A DNA stretch of 64,000 nt from Calditrichia bacterium (lineage in GTDB: Bacteria; Calditrichota; Calditrichia; RBG-13-44-9; J075), in contig JANQRS010000001.1 of assembly GCA_028284445.1 (NCBI GenBank), positions 1 through 64,000 of the forward strand. The letters are read 5' to 3'. Of the stretch, positions 1 through 8,435 are shown piece after piece. A program made the position numbers and the translations under genes. Numbering within the stretch: the first letter of the stretch is position 1; every line of letters starts with the position of its first letter. The notes under the pieces were generated by a model, which saw only the letters and a program-made list of their open reading frames with translations, was not told the origin of the DNA and did no database searches.

Positions 1-90
1 TGCTTGATGCTTGATGCTTGATGCTTGATGCTTGATGCTTGATGCTTGATGCTTGATGCTTGATGCTTGATGCTTGATGCTTGATGCTTG
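1..90. repeat. Heptanucleotide tandem repeat (TGCTTGA)n
   Basis: The heptamer TGCTTGA is repeated without error from base 1, about 12.9 copies, and the array may begin before the window. It is non-coding and lies upstream of galU. A two-copy degenerate relative (TGCTTGA TGCTTCA) occurs at 57254-57267. Perfect arrays of this kind usually change length by replication slippage. Confidence 0.97.
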
Positions 91-143
91 GAAGCGAAAT
101 TATCAAAGAAAAACATCGCCACAAGACCAATTCAAATTACTTT

Positions 144-175
144 CCAGTATCCAGTATCCAGTATCCAGTATCCAG
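144..175. repeat. Heptanucleotide tandem repeat (CCAGTAT)n
   Basis: About 4.6 perfect copies of CCAGTAT. The unit differs from the array at 1-90 but has the same period of seven. It ends about 45 bases before the galU start codon, so it lies in the probable promoter or leader region of that gene. Confidence 0.95.
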
Positions 176-219
176 CCTTCATGTTAACATTTATCCTAAA
201 CCTATAAAATGAGCAAAAA

Positions 220-1080
220 ATGATTACAAAAGCAGTTATTCCGGCAGCGGGATTTGGGACCCGTTTCCTTCCGATTACCAAAGCTATTCCGAAAGAAATG
301 ATCCCAATTATTGATACGCCCACCATTCAATATGTCGTAGAGGAAGCAGTTGACTCCGGCATTGAAGACATATTGATCATATCGGGAAAAGACAAACGGG
401 CAATTGAAGACCACTTCGACAGCAATCCGGCGCTTGAGTCCCGCCTTGCAGAGAAGGCCGACCAAAGCTGGTATAAAATGGTTCGTCACATCAGCAATCT
501 GGCCAATATCCACATCATTCGCCAAAAAGAGCTCAATGGGCTCGGCGACGCAATTCGTCACGCGCGCTGGCATGTGGGTAATCACCCGTTTGCCATCTTG
601 CTCGGCGATACCATTCTCCATTCCGACAGCAAACCGGTTACTCGGCAGCTCATCGACGTCTATCGGGAATATCATCAATCCGTCGTCGCTGTACAGCGAG
701 TGCCGCAGGACAAGGTTTCCCGATATGGGATCGTAGGCGGCCATAAGATTTCTGAGAACATTTGGGAAATGACTGAGATGATCGAGAAACCGGCTCCGGA
801 AACAGCCCCGTCCAATCTTGCCTTTGCCGGTCGCTACATCCTGACGGCGAGCATCTTCGACAAATTGGATGAGACCCCTCGCGGCAAGAACGACGAAATC
901 CAGCTAACCGACGCCATGAAAGCCTTGCTCGCTGATGAAAAAACCTTCGCTTGCATCTTCGACGGTAAGCGCTATGACATCGGGAACAAACTCGATTATC
1001 TAAAGACCCTGGTCGAATACGGCTTGCGCCGGGAAGAATTTTCAGATGACTTTCGGACCTTTCTGAAAACGGTAATCTAG
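220..1080 (+). CDS. galU: UTP--glucose-1-phosphate uridylyltransferase
   Basis: Cytoplasmic enzyme that makes UDP-glucose from UTP and glucose-1-phosphate, the activated sugar for envelope polysaccharides and UDP-galactose. The 286 residues are normal for GalU. The N-terminal nucleotide-binding signature GFGTRFLPITKAIPKEM is at residues 12-28, the LLGDT motif near residue 128, and EKPAP near residue 189. There is no clear Shine-Dalgarno sequence, but the signature sits at the usual distance from this ATG. It appears monocistronic, with an 84-base gap to the next gene. Confidence 0.95.
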   Translation: MITKAVIPAAGFGTRFLPITKAIPKEMIPIIDTPTIQYVVEEAVDSGIEDILIISGKDKRAIEDHFDSNPALESRLAEKADQSWYKMVRHISNLANIHIIRQKELNGLGDAIRHARWHVGNHPFAILLGDTILHSDSKPVTRQLIDVYREYHQSVVAVQRVPQDKVSRYGIVGGHKISENIWEMTEMIEKPAPETAPSNLAFAGRYILTASIFDKLDETPRGKNDEIQLTDAMKALLADEKTFACIFDGKRYDIGNKLDYLKTLVEYGLRREEFSDDFRTFLKTVI

Positions 1081-1164
1081 AACTGCCCATCAACTCCTTT
1101 TCACAATCATCCGACAAATCAGTATATTGATCTTCTCCAATGATCAGTTACGAAAGGAAAAGGG

Positions 1165-3384
1165 TTGAAACTTCGGTTAGCCATCCTGCTTTTTCAGCTT
1201 CTCGCTATAAGCTTTGCGTTCGCGGAAACACCGTACAAACTCACTCGCATCAGTGGCGAAATCAAGCTCGACGGTGTCATAGATGAAGCGGCATGGGATA
1301 ACATCGCTCCCTTTCCGCTGGTTATGTATCAACCGACTTACAAGGGCGAAATATCCGAAAGCACGGAAATTCGTGTCGGCTACGATGACAGCTATATCTA
1401 CATGTCCGGCAAGCTCTACCACGTGAACCCGGCGGACATGCGCGGCAACTCCCTGTATCGGGATCGCTACAGCGGCGATGACACATTTGCCATCGTGCTT
1501 GACTCATTTAATGATGATGAAAATGCCCTCTGGTTTTTCACAAACCCGCTGGGAAATCGCTGGGATACCGAGGTAATCAACGATGCGCTCGGTGGAAGAT
1601 CAGCATCGAGCAACAGTGACTGGAACACGCATTGGGACGTGGCAACACAGATGACGGATGACGGCTGGTTCGCGGAGTTCCGCATTCCTTTTTCCAGCCT
1701 GAAATTCCAGGATGATGATGGGCGCGTTGTGATGGGAATGATTGTCTACCGATTCATATCTCACAACAATAGCCGCTATATCTGGCCGGACATTCCGCCG
1801 GTGTATGATCGCGGCGCAAATAAACCGTCGGTAGCACACGACGTAGAATTCGAAGGCATTTACAGCAAGAAACCGGTTTACATCACCCCTTATGCTTTGG
1901 CCGGACGCGATCAAGTCTCAAACCTGAATGCAGCCGAAACGGCATACAACATCGACGATGACAACAGCGTCGAAGCCGGCTTTGATCTGAAGTACAATCT
2001 GACAAACAATCTGACCCTGGATTTAACCGTCAACACCGACTTCGCGCAAGCAGAGGCAGACGACCAGCAGGTAAACCTGACACGTTTTTCGCTCTTTTTT
2101 CCGGAAAAACGCCAGTTCTTCCAGGAGCGAGCCGGTATTTTTGAATTCCGTTTTGATCGCTCCAACCGCCTGTTTCATAGCCGGCGTATCGGGCTGAATG
2201 ATGGCGAGCCGATCCGCATTTTTGGCGGCGGACGTATGGTGGGCCGAGTCGGTCAATGGGATATCGGCCTGCTGAATATGCAGACTGCAAAGGCCGACAC
2301 CCTGCCTTCAGAGAACTTCGGCGTACTGCGGCTGCGCCGCAATGTCATCAATCCCTATTCGGATCTTGGGGCTATGCTGACAACCCGACTGGATAACGAT
2401 GGCAACTATAATCTCGCCTACGGGCTTGACTCTCGCATTCGCGTTTTCGGCGATGATTACCTAACCATGAAATGGGCACAAACCCGGGAAAAAGCCAGCG
2501 AAGGTATGCCGGGCCCGGATTTTTTTGAGTCCAGTCGCTTATACCTGACCTGGATTCGTGAGCGCCAGCAAGGATTTACCTATGACCTCACTTTGTCGAG
2601 GGCCGGCGGTGAATTTGATCCCGGCGTTGGCTTTGAATTCCGGGAGGACTACTTCTTTTTGTTCGGCGGATTGAATTACCAATGGTTACTCACAGACCGG
2701 CCCTGGTTGCGCCGTATCCAAATAGGCAATTGGAACGGAACCTACCTGCGGAACAGCGACAACGAGCCGGAAACTATTTTTTGGCGTACCTTCATGGACT
2801 TGGAAAGTAAGGATGGAGCCTCAATTGAAGCAGCGATCAGATATTCGGAAGAGGACGTTGAGGAAGGTTTCGAGCTGTCTGAATCGATAAATGTACCGCA
2901 AGGGACGTATCGCTTTGCAGACGTGGAACTCGAGTATCGCGGGCCATCCGGCTGGCGATTTCGTCCCGGCGCCGAAGTGAGCGGCGGTAGCTTTTACGAT
3001 GGAAGACGGCTAAGCCTGGAAATAGATCCAAGCTGGATTGTCTCACGCTATCTGGAATTCCGGCCATCTTACGAAGTCAACTATCTAAGCTTCAGTGATC
3101 GCGACCAAACGGATACCATTCATCTGGCGCAACTGCGAATAAACGCAGCATTGAACACGCAGGTATCGCTCAGTGCATTTACCCAATACAATAGCAGCGC
3201 GGATCTTTTCACTATGAATGCCCGTTTCCGCTATAATTTTTCGGAGGGAAGCGACCTGTGGCTGGTGTATAATGAAGGCATTAATACCGACCTGAATCTG
3301 ACAGCTTTCGATGATAGTCCGCGGCTAACGCGGCTTAACAATCGGGCCTTACTGTTCAAGTATACCTACACATTTATACGCTAG
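1165..3384 (+). CDS. DUF5916 outer-membrane protein with N-terminal CBM9-like domain
   Basis: Secreted protein of 739 residues. A signal peptide (about residues 1-20, ending AFA) is followed by a carbohydrate-binding family 9-like domain (about 28-215, opening with ISGEIKLDGVIDEAAWDN) and a long DUF5916 region rich in alternating beta strands. The last strand ends in YTYTFIR, typical of an outer-membrane barrel. The family is common in Bacteroidota and related phyla; its substrate is unknown, though carbohydrate or peptide uptake is often suggested. The start is TTG at 1165, directly behind the purine-rich stretch AAAGGAAAAGGG. The stop codon overlaps the stop of the convergent VOC gene. Confidence 0.85.
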   Translation: MKLRLAILLFQLLAISFAFAETPYKLTRISGEIKLDGVIDEAAWDNIAPFPLVMYQPTYKGEISESTEIRVGYDDSYIYMSGKLYHVNPADMRGNSLYRDRYSGDDTFAIVLDSFNDDENALWFFTNPLGNRWDTEVINDALGGRSASSNSDWNTHWDVATQMTDDGWFAEFRIPFSSLKFQDDDGRVVMGMIVYRFISHNNSRYIWPDIPPVYDRGANKPSVAHDVEFEGIYSKKPVYITPYALAGRDQVSNLNAAETAYNIDDDNSVEAGFDLKYNLTNNLTLDLTVNTDFAQAEADDQQVNLTRFSLFFPEKRQFFQERAGIFEFRFDRSNRLFHSRRIGLNDGEPIRIFGGGRMVGRVGQWDIGLLNMQTAKADTLPSENFGVLRLRRNVINPYSDLGAMLTTRLDNDGNYNLAYGLDSRIRVFGDDYLTMKWAQTREKASEGMPGPDFFESSRLYLTWIRERQQGFTYDLTLSRAGGEFDPGVGFEFREDYFFLFGGLNYQWLLTDRPWLRRIQIGNWNGTYLRNSDNEPETIFWRTFMDLESKDGASIEAAIRYSEEDVEEGFELSESINVPQGTYRFADVELEYRGPSGWRFRPGAEVSGGSFYDGRRLSLEIDPSWIVSRYLEFRPSYEVNYLSFSDRDQTDTIHLAQLRINAALNTQVSLSAFTQYNSSADLFTMNARFRYNFSEGSDLWLVYNEGINTDLNLTAFDDSPRLTRLNNRALLFKYTYTFIR

Positions 3385-3824
3385 AGGGCCTCGCGTATCG
3401 TCTCAACGTCGTAAGTGGTGATTTCGAAATGATGACCATATGGATCATCGAAGTAAATCGAAAAAGACTGATCATGATCTACCACATCGTCAGCCGTAAG
3501 TGTTTGTCCCTTATAGGCCAACTGCAGATGCGACAAACGCTCCCGGAATGCCAGAAATCCAGCGCCATCTACCCGAAACGCAACGCGGCGAAATCCGGCC
3601 AGGTTGCGATCTCCCGGCGGTTCACCTTCAAATAGCGCCAACATGCCGAGCCCTTTTTCATTGGCAATCATCAAGGGTCCGCCGGCTCCGTCAGCCCAAT
3701 GTTCATACGCATCAACAATCTTTAAACCGAATATTTCCTTGTACCAATCTGCCGCCTCATAGCGATCCGGCACAAACAGCTCCACATGATCATGCCGTTC
3801 GATGGAAAAAGCACTTTCTGTCAT
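3381..3824 (-). CDS. VOC family protein (glyoxalase/bleomycin-resistance fold)
   Basis: Protein of 147 residues with the paired beta-alpha-beta-beta-beta units of the vicinal-oxygen-chelate superfamily. HVELFVPDRYEAADWYKEIF opens the first half and YFDDPYGHHFEIT closes the second; His and Glu residues at these places are the usual metal ligands. Members include glyoxalases, dioxygenases and resistance proteins, and the substrate cannot be assigned here. The ATG at 3824 is preferred over an upstream start because GAGGT lies at the right distance. It is 7 bases behind the Tag-like glycosylase gene, so the two are probably co-transcribed. Confidence 0.8.
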   Translation of the reverse strand: MTESAFSIERHDHVELFVPDRYEAADWYKEIFGLKIVDAYEHWADGAGGPLMIANEKGLGMLALFEGEPPGDRNLAGFRRVAFRVDGAGFLAFRERLSHLQLAYKGQTLTADDVVDHDQSFSIYFDDPYGHHFEITTYDVETIREAL

Positions 3825-3831
3825 AAATACC

Positions 3832-4323
3832 TCATGCTGATTTAGAGCGGCTTTCATGCCATTTTTTAATGCTCTCCGGCATTTCGAACCCAACCTTCCT
3901 CAAGAAAAACATTGATGTGGCACTGCCGAGGTGTGAAAACCGCTTTGACAAGGTTTTGCACATTTTTACTTCACCGTCTTTCGCCAATTCTGCGAGATAT
4001 GCCGAGAAAGAACCAAACTCATGCTTTATCAACATCATTTCGCGAGCATTGCTGACCGTCGCCTCAATTTTGCGAATATTGCGAACGATGCCGGCGTCAT
4101 CGCCGAGTCTTTCCAGATCACGGCCATCGAATGCAGCAACTTTTTCGACGTCAAATGCGGCAAATGCCGCCTCGAAATTTGGCCATTTGCTCTCAATAAC
4201 CTTCCAACTAAAGCCGGATTGAAAAACCGACTTGGTCATTTGCTCAAAGTAATCACGATCATCATTAGGTGTGGGACCGACATAGCAATTTCGATCAGTT
4301 GGGTCGGATGAAATCTTGCTCAT
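3832..4323 (-). CDS. DNA-3-methyladenine glycosylase I family protein (Tag-like)
   Basis: Base-excision-repair glycosylase of the Tag family, which removes 3-methyladenine from alkylated DNA. The 163 residues contain FQSGFSWKVIESKWPNFEAA and DLERLGDDAGIVRNIRKIEA, both typical of Tag, the latter in the helix-hairpin-helix-like region. It is shorter than E. coli Tag (about 187) and lacks the C-terminal His/Cys zinc ligands; the N-terminal RNCYVG keeps only part of the RCxW signature, so specificity may differ. The start at 4323 follows GGAG; an upstream in-frame extension to 4545 has no homology and would run into the divergent transporter gene. Confidence 0.8.
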   Translation of the reverse strand: MSKISSDPTDRNCYVGPTPNDDRDYFEQMTKSVFQSGFSWKVIESKWPNFEAAFAAFDVEKVAAFDGRDLERLGDDAGIVRNIRKIEATVSNAREMMLIKHEFGSFSAYLAELAKDGEVKMCKTLSKRFSHLGSATSMFFLRKVGFEMPESIKKWHESRSKSA

Positions 4324-4470
4324 AATGAATTCTCCAGCAGTTAAGGTGGTGCTATACTGAAAAATACGACCGGGATATGGACAGGCCAAAAGGATTGTGA
4401 AAATACTGTATGCTTCCCGGAAATAAATGGCGATATTGGCGCTTCCATAAATAAGAAATGGTAGCACATT

Positions 4471-5160
4471 TTGATAGAACTGTTTCTTCTCGCTTTCACC
4501 GGCGCGGTCGCCGGCATTGTTCATGTTCTGATAGGGCCGGATCATCTGGCTGCGGTTGCCCCCTTTACGGCAAATCGCAATCTGAAGACCTGGTTAACCG
4601 GCCTTTTGTGGGGTATCGGGCATACCAGCGGTGTCTGGATTACCGGCATACTTCTATATTTCATGCACGATTGGCTGCCTCTCGAGGAAATTTCTCACTG
4701 GAGCGAGCGACTGGTCGGGATTGTTCTTATTGGATTGGGATTCTGGGGAATTCGCAAGGCCATGACATCCCATGTTCATTATCACACCCATGAACATGAC
4801 GGCTCTCGTCACGCGCACTTCCATGTTCACGACGCCAACAACGCTCATTCACCAAGGCAAGAAGGTCCTCACGAGCATAAGCATGGCCTCATGGGAATTG
4901 GCCTGCTGCACGGCCTGGCAGGTAGTTCACACCTCATTGGCATCCTCCCGGCCCTGGCAATACCATCGAAACCGGGCATTGTCATGTATGTCGGGGGCTT
5001 CGGCATCGGAGCGATTCTGGCGATGACGGTCTTTTCCTGGTTGCTTGGCAATTTGTCGCAAAAGCTCCTCGCATGGTCAGCCAACGCCTTCCGCTATTTG
5101 CAGTATGGATTCTCTGCAATTGCAATTGTGGTCGGTCTAGTCTGGTTAGCTTTCATTTAA
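4471..5160 (+). CDS. NicO/UreH-type nickel/cobalt transporter family membrane protein
   Basis: Predicted inner-membrane protein of 229 residues with about six transmembrane segments. HVLIGPDHL in the first segment matches the HxxxxDH metal motif of nickel/cobalt permeases. A second related motif, LLHGLAGSSHL, follows the central loop. That loop (about residues 100-140) is very rich in His, with many HxH pairs, and probably binds metal. The most likely role is uptake or export of Ni, Co or another divalent cation. The start is TTG at 4471 with no clear Shine-Dalgarno sequence, so it is uncertain. The gene is divergent from the glycosylase gene, with about 147 bases between. Confidence 0.75.
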   Translation: MIELFLLAFTGAVAGIVHVLIGPDHLAAVAPFTANRNLKTWLTGLLWGIGHTSGVWITGILLYFMHDWLPLEEISHWSERLVGIVLIGLGFWGIRKAMTSHVHYHTHEHDGSRHAHFHVHDANNAHSPRQEGPHEHKHGLMGIGLLHGLAGSSHLIGILPALAIPSKPGIVMYVGGFGIGAILAMTVFSWLLGNLSQKLLAWSANAFRYLQYGFSAIAIVVGLVWLAFI

Positions 5161-5240
5161 ATCCCGCATTTTTTTTCACCTCCCATCAACTTTTTTTAAA
5201 CTTTTCCTGTATCAGCAATTGAACGCATGATGAGCAGGTA

Positions 5241-5810
5241 ATGGTTAACAAATCCGACGAAGAATTGATCGTCCTTGTCCGGAGGCAAAACACCGCTGCA
5301 TTGAAAGAGCTCTACCGGCGCTACGAGCGACGGATTTTCAATTTCATTCTGAAGTATTGCGGCAGGCGACAGCTTTCACAGGATCTCCTTCAGCGCACCT
5401 TCGAAAGAGTTTGGTTCGGCGCTCACCTATTTGCCGCCGACAAAGGCTCTTTCAAAGGCTGGGTATTTACCATTGCCCTCAATCTGACGCGCAATGAGAT
5501 GTCGCGAAAATATTACCGCTATCATCACCAGGATCTTTCAGAGGTTGACGAGCAGGAAGTTTCATTCCCAAGTGCGAACATCCATACGCCTGAAACAGCG
5601 GTTATTCAGCAGGAAAGAAAAGCGCTCATTGCCCGGGCACTGGGATTGCTAAAACCGCATTTACGCGAGATCATCATTTTGAAGCATTATCAGCAGTTGA
5701 AATTCAGAGAAATCGCGGAGATTCTCGACGTGCCGGAAGGGACGTTAAAAGCGCGATTTCAAAAAGCGATAGCAGATTTAAAAGTACTCCTAAACGCAGA
5801 GGATTTTTAG
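5241..5810 (+). CDS. ECF-type RNA polymerase sigma factor
   Basis: Sigma-70 family factor of 189 residues with region 2 (about 20-90, including the WVFTIALNLTRNEMSRKYYR segment end) and region 4 (about 130-185, with LREIIILKHYQQLKFREIAE and a helix-turn-helix ending GTLKARFQKA). There is no region 1.1 or region 3, as in extracytoplasmic-function sigma factors. The next gene begins 3 bases downstream and encodes a zinc-type anti-sigma factor, so the pair probably forms a signal-responsive switch. The target promoters are not evident from the sequence. Confidence 0.9.
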   Translation: MVNKSDEELIVLVRRQNTAALKELYRRYERRIFNFILKYCGRRQLSQDLLQRTFERVWFGAHLFAADKGSFKGWVFTIALNLTRNEMSRKYYRYHHQDLSEVDEQEVSFPSANIHTPETAVIQQERKALIARALGLLKPHLREIIILKHYQQLKFREIAEILDVPEGTLKARFQKAIADLKVLLNAEDF

Positions 5811-5812
5811 TC

Positions 5813-6310
5813 GTGTCACATATCCCACAACACCAATTGATCGATTTCCACTACGGTGAGTTGAACGCTGCGGAATCTCGGGAGGTCCGGGAACATCTTG
5901 CGAACTGTGAGGCATGCCGGGCCGATCTTGCTGCACTGGAAACAATTGGGAAAACGCTCTACACCCTTGAAGACAGCAGCCCGCCGGCAAACGGATTTGA
6001 GCAATTGATGAACAGGATCCCGACCAGCGAAATGATATCAGCACCGCAGATCGGGCGTCTGCAAGTTGCGCCGTATTTCCTGCTGCTGATTGCCATCATA
6101 TTTTCCGCATCGATTATTGGCATTTTCCACCAGAACATCGCCGCTCTGTCCTACTTTGAATGGTTCCATCAATTTGCAGTAGTCGACAAGATTGGTAGCC
6201 TTGGATTTAGCGCCATTTTGCTGTCCTCCATCGGCGTTCTTCTAACCGCGGCAATTGCCCCGGTTTTGATCCTGGAAATGCGGCAGCGGCGCAACATACA
6301 AAGACTTTAA
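5813..6310 (+). CDS. Anti-sigma factor with N-terminal zinc-binding domain
   Basis: Protein of 165 residues. The N-terminal cytoplasmic zf-HC2 domain has the HLANCEAC pattern (HxxxCxxC, about residues 27-34) of ZAS anti-sigma factors. Two hydrophobic segments follow (about 83-108 and 128-160). It probably holds the upstream ECF sigma factor inactive at the inner membrane until a signal arrives. The start is GTG, 3 bases after the sigma-factor stop, indicating translational coupling. The second hydrophobic segment is unusual, since most such anti-sigmas have one. Confidence 0.85.
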   Translation: MSHIPQHQLIDFHYGELNAAESREVREHLANCEACRADLAALETIGKTLYTLEDSSPPANGFEQLMNRIPTSEMISAPQIGRLQVAPYFLLLIAIIFSASIIGIFHQNIAALSYFEWFHQFAVVDKIGSLGFSAILLSSIGVLLTAAIAPVLILEMRQRRNIQRL

Positions 6311-6355
6311 ACATTTGATGAATAGATGTTAAACTCAATAGAGGTAGCAAAAATC

Positions 6356-7507
6356 ATGATGAACAACAACTTCATAAAGATGGCCATACTGCCTTTCCTG
6401 ATCCTATTATTCTGCGCAACCTTCCTCAACTGGGAACCATTTGTAGAGTCAGCGCGGGAACAACAGGCAAAAGATTTACCGATCTACGTGGAGACGCTAA
6501 AAGCCCAGAACCAGGAAACCGTTGAGCGCCTTGCCCAAAAACTTGCTGCTCATGATGATATCAAAACGCTGAACTGGTCCGTACTGGCTGAATTCAGTGA
6601 GAACGAGACCACTGAGCGGCTTCGCCCCCAGCAAGAAGAACTGCGTAAAAAAATCGATATGGACTTTCGAGCCGGCAAGTCATTTATCTGGATAAGTGAT
6701 GCTGAAGGCAAATTTATTGCCGGCACACCCGCCAAGTCGTTTTCCATCCTGAACAAGCTATACGATGAACAGCAAGAGATCATCAAAAGTGATGGCTATT
6801 ATCAAAACCGTGATGCCTTCCTAGCAAACCTGATAGACAAATATCAGTATATGGATTTGAACAACACCACTCGGCAACGCTTCAATTATTACAGTAGGCT
6901 GAATGAGCAAGCGCCGAGCACCTGGCGATTTCATGAGAATCAAAAGGCCTGGTCAACCATGCTACAGATAGATCGCTATCAGCATAAACAACCGGTACTG
7001 GATGAAAACGGAGCCGTCATTGCCACAGTGAATATGATTTATGATGACTCTATAAACCGTCACTCCGTGTACTATGATGCCGGAAATCGCATTTATCATG
7101 ATTACGGAGATATTCTCACTGTCATCATCACCCTTTGTGGTATTTTCCTCTATTTCCTGCTTCCGGCCTGGGTGTATACCGATGCCACTCGTCGCGGTGT
7201 GGAGCGGCCAATCCTGTGGTCATTCCTGGTGCTTATATCTCATGTTTTCGGCCTGGTTATTTACTTCATCGTCCGGCCCAAGGAAGAGCTGGCGCTGCAT
7301 TGTCCGCAATGCCAAAGCGAGATTCATGAAAGCGGACGCTACTGCCCCTATTGCAGCGCTGACCTGTCTACTGCCAGGTGCCATTCATGTCAGAGTCCCG
7401 TGAAGGCAGACTGGGCCTTCTGCCCATTTTGCCGAGCCAACCTAAAAGACGACACAGATGTATCAAACATCCAGACAATTGAAGACATGAAAGACATAAA
7501 TGAGTGA
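6356..7507 (+). CDS. Membrane protein with extracytoplasmic sensor-like region and C-terminal double zinc ribbon
   Basis: Protein of 383 residues from the chosen start. A transmembrane segment (about 8-25) leads into a roughly 210-residue extracytoplasmic region reminiscent of chemoreceptor-type sensor domains. Two more membrane segments follow, then a cytoplasmic tail with two zinc ribbons carrying four CxxC pairs (CPQC, CPYC, CHSC, CPFC). No enzymatic domain is visible. It lies in the same run as the sigma/anti-sigma pair, so a role in sensing or relaying an envelope signal is plausible but inferred. The start at 6356 is preferred over 6326 because GAGGT precedes it. Confidence 0.65.
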   Translation: MMNNNFIKMAILPFLILLFCATFLNWEPFVESAREQQAKDLPIYVETLKAQNQETVERLAQKLAAHDDIKTLNWSVLAEFSENETTERLRPQQEELRKKIDMDFRAGKSFIWISDAEGKFIAGTPAKSFSILNKLYDEQQEIIKSDGYYQNRDAFLANLIDKYQYMDLNNTTRQRFNYYSRLNEQAPSTWRFHENQKAWSTMLQIDRYQHKQPVLDENGAVIATVNMIYDDSINRHSVYYDAGNRIYHDYGDILTVIITLCGIFLYFLLPAWVYTDATRRGVERPILWSFLVLISHVFGLVIYFIVRPKEELALHCPQCQSEIHESGRYCPYCSADLSTARCHSCQSPVKADWAFCPFCRANLKDDTDVSNIQTIEDMKDINE

Positions 7508-7517
7508 GGGAAGCATT

Positions 7518-8366
7518 ATGAGGAAGCCAGTCCTGGTAGCCATAACGGTTGTTATTACATTTATATGCAGTGTTCTTATTTTCGAATTTACCCTACAATA
7601 TCAGCGGGCATCGGGTTATATCAACGAAACATTGTTTTCGGAAGTGCTTGACGAAGAGCGTGAAATTGTCATTCGATTGCCCCAAGGATATGACGAAACC
7701 AGCTATAAGTATCCGGTAGTGTACAAACTTGACGGGGAAAGCCGGCTTTGGCGCTATGATGATACGATAAACATTCTCTCATCTGTTGAATATATTCCGG
7801 AAATGATCGTGGTGGCGATTCCGAATACCAATCGCGATCGCGATTTAACACCTTCAGGCATGAGCCTGGATGGTAAAGTACTCTCCGTCAAAGGTGGCGG
7901 CAGCCGTTTCCTAGATTTCATAGAGAAGGAGCTCATTCCGTATATTGAAGCCCGCTACCGGACAAGCGATATGCGTATTTTAGCAGGCTACTCGCGCGGC
8001 GGGCTCTTGGTGGTAGAATCACTATTATCGCGTCCGAATTTATTCCAGGCCCGTTTTGCCCTGAGCCCGGCTTTGTGGCGAGATGATCAGGCGATCATTT
8101 CAAAAGCGCGTGAGGTCTTTTCAGGTGCGGATTATTCCGGACAATTTCTTTACATGAGTCTCGGCGATCAGGAAAATGATAAAATGCGCTCAGCCTTTCA
8201 GGCTTTTCAGCAATTGTTGGAAATCTCTCAACCGGTAGGCTTGCAGTGGCAGGCAGACTTTGCGCGATCCGGCAATCACCAAACGACGCCAATCATCGCT
8301 CTGCCCTTTGCATTTCAGGCGCTTTCCAAAACCGAGTTGATTCATCCGGTTTTGAGTGAAAAGTAG
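7518..8366 (+). CDS. Putative esterase, membrane-anchored alpha/beta hydrolase (esterase D/Fes family)
   Basis: Protein of 282 residues with an N-terminal hydrophobic segment (about 4-24, signal anchor) and an esterase-D-type alpha/beta hydrolase domain. The region EREIVIRLPQGYDE is the family's first strand, GYSRGG (near residue 158) is the nucleophile elbow, and GNHQTTP near the C-terminus supplies the likely catalytic His. Relatives include siderophore esterases and acyl-CoA thioesterase-like enzymes, so the substrate is open. The ATG at 7518 has GAGGG at good spacing; an upstream ATG at 7500 overlaps the preceding gene. It is the last gene of the sigma/anti-sigma run. Confidence 0.75.
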   Translation: MRKPVLVAITVVITFICSVLIFEFTLQYQRASGYINETLFSEVLDEEREIVIRLPQGYDETSYKYPVVYKLDGESRLWRYDDTINILSSVEYIPEMIVVAIPNTNRDRDLTPSGMSLDGKVLSVKGGGSRFLDFIEKELIPYIEARYRTSDMRILAGYSRGGLLVVESLLSRPNLFQARFALSPALWRDDQAIISKAREVFSGADYSGQFLYMSLGDQENDKMRSAFQAFQQLLEISQPVGLQWQADFARSGNHQTTPIIALPFAFQALSKTELIHPVLSEK

Positions 8367-8435
8367 ACTTCTGGATCGACCAACATTTTTCGATATGTTT
8401 TGGCCTTCAGATCATGTTTTGTTAACATTGATCTT

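Noticed and set aside
1..90. CRISPR-like or minisatellite array
   Set aside because: The repeat unit is 7 bases with no spacers, and no cas gene is near.
202..744. 180-codon minus-strand ORF opposite galU
   Set aside because: It is antisense to a confidently assigned gene and shows no family pattern.
4324..4545. N-terminal extension of the Tag-like gene to 4545
   Set aside because: No Tag homology, runs into the divergent transporter gene, and a good ribosome binding site supports 4323.
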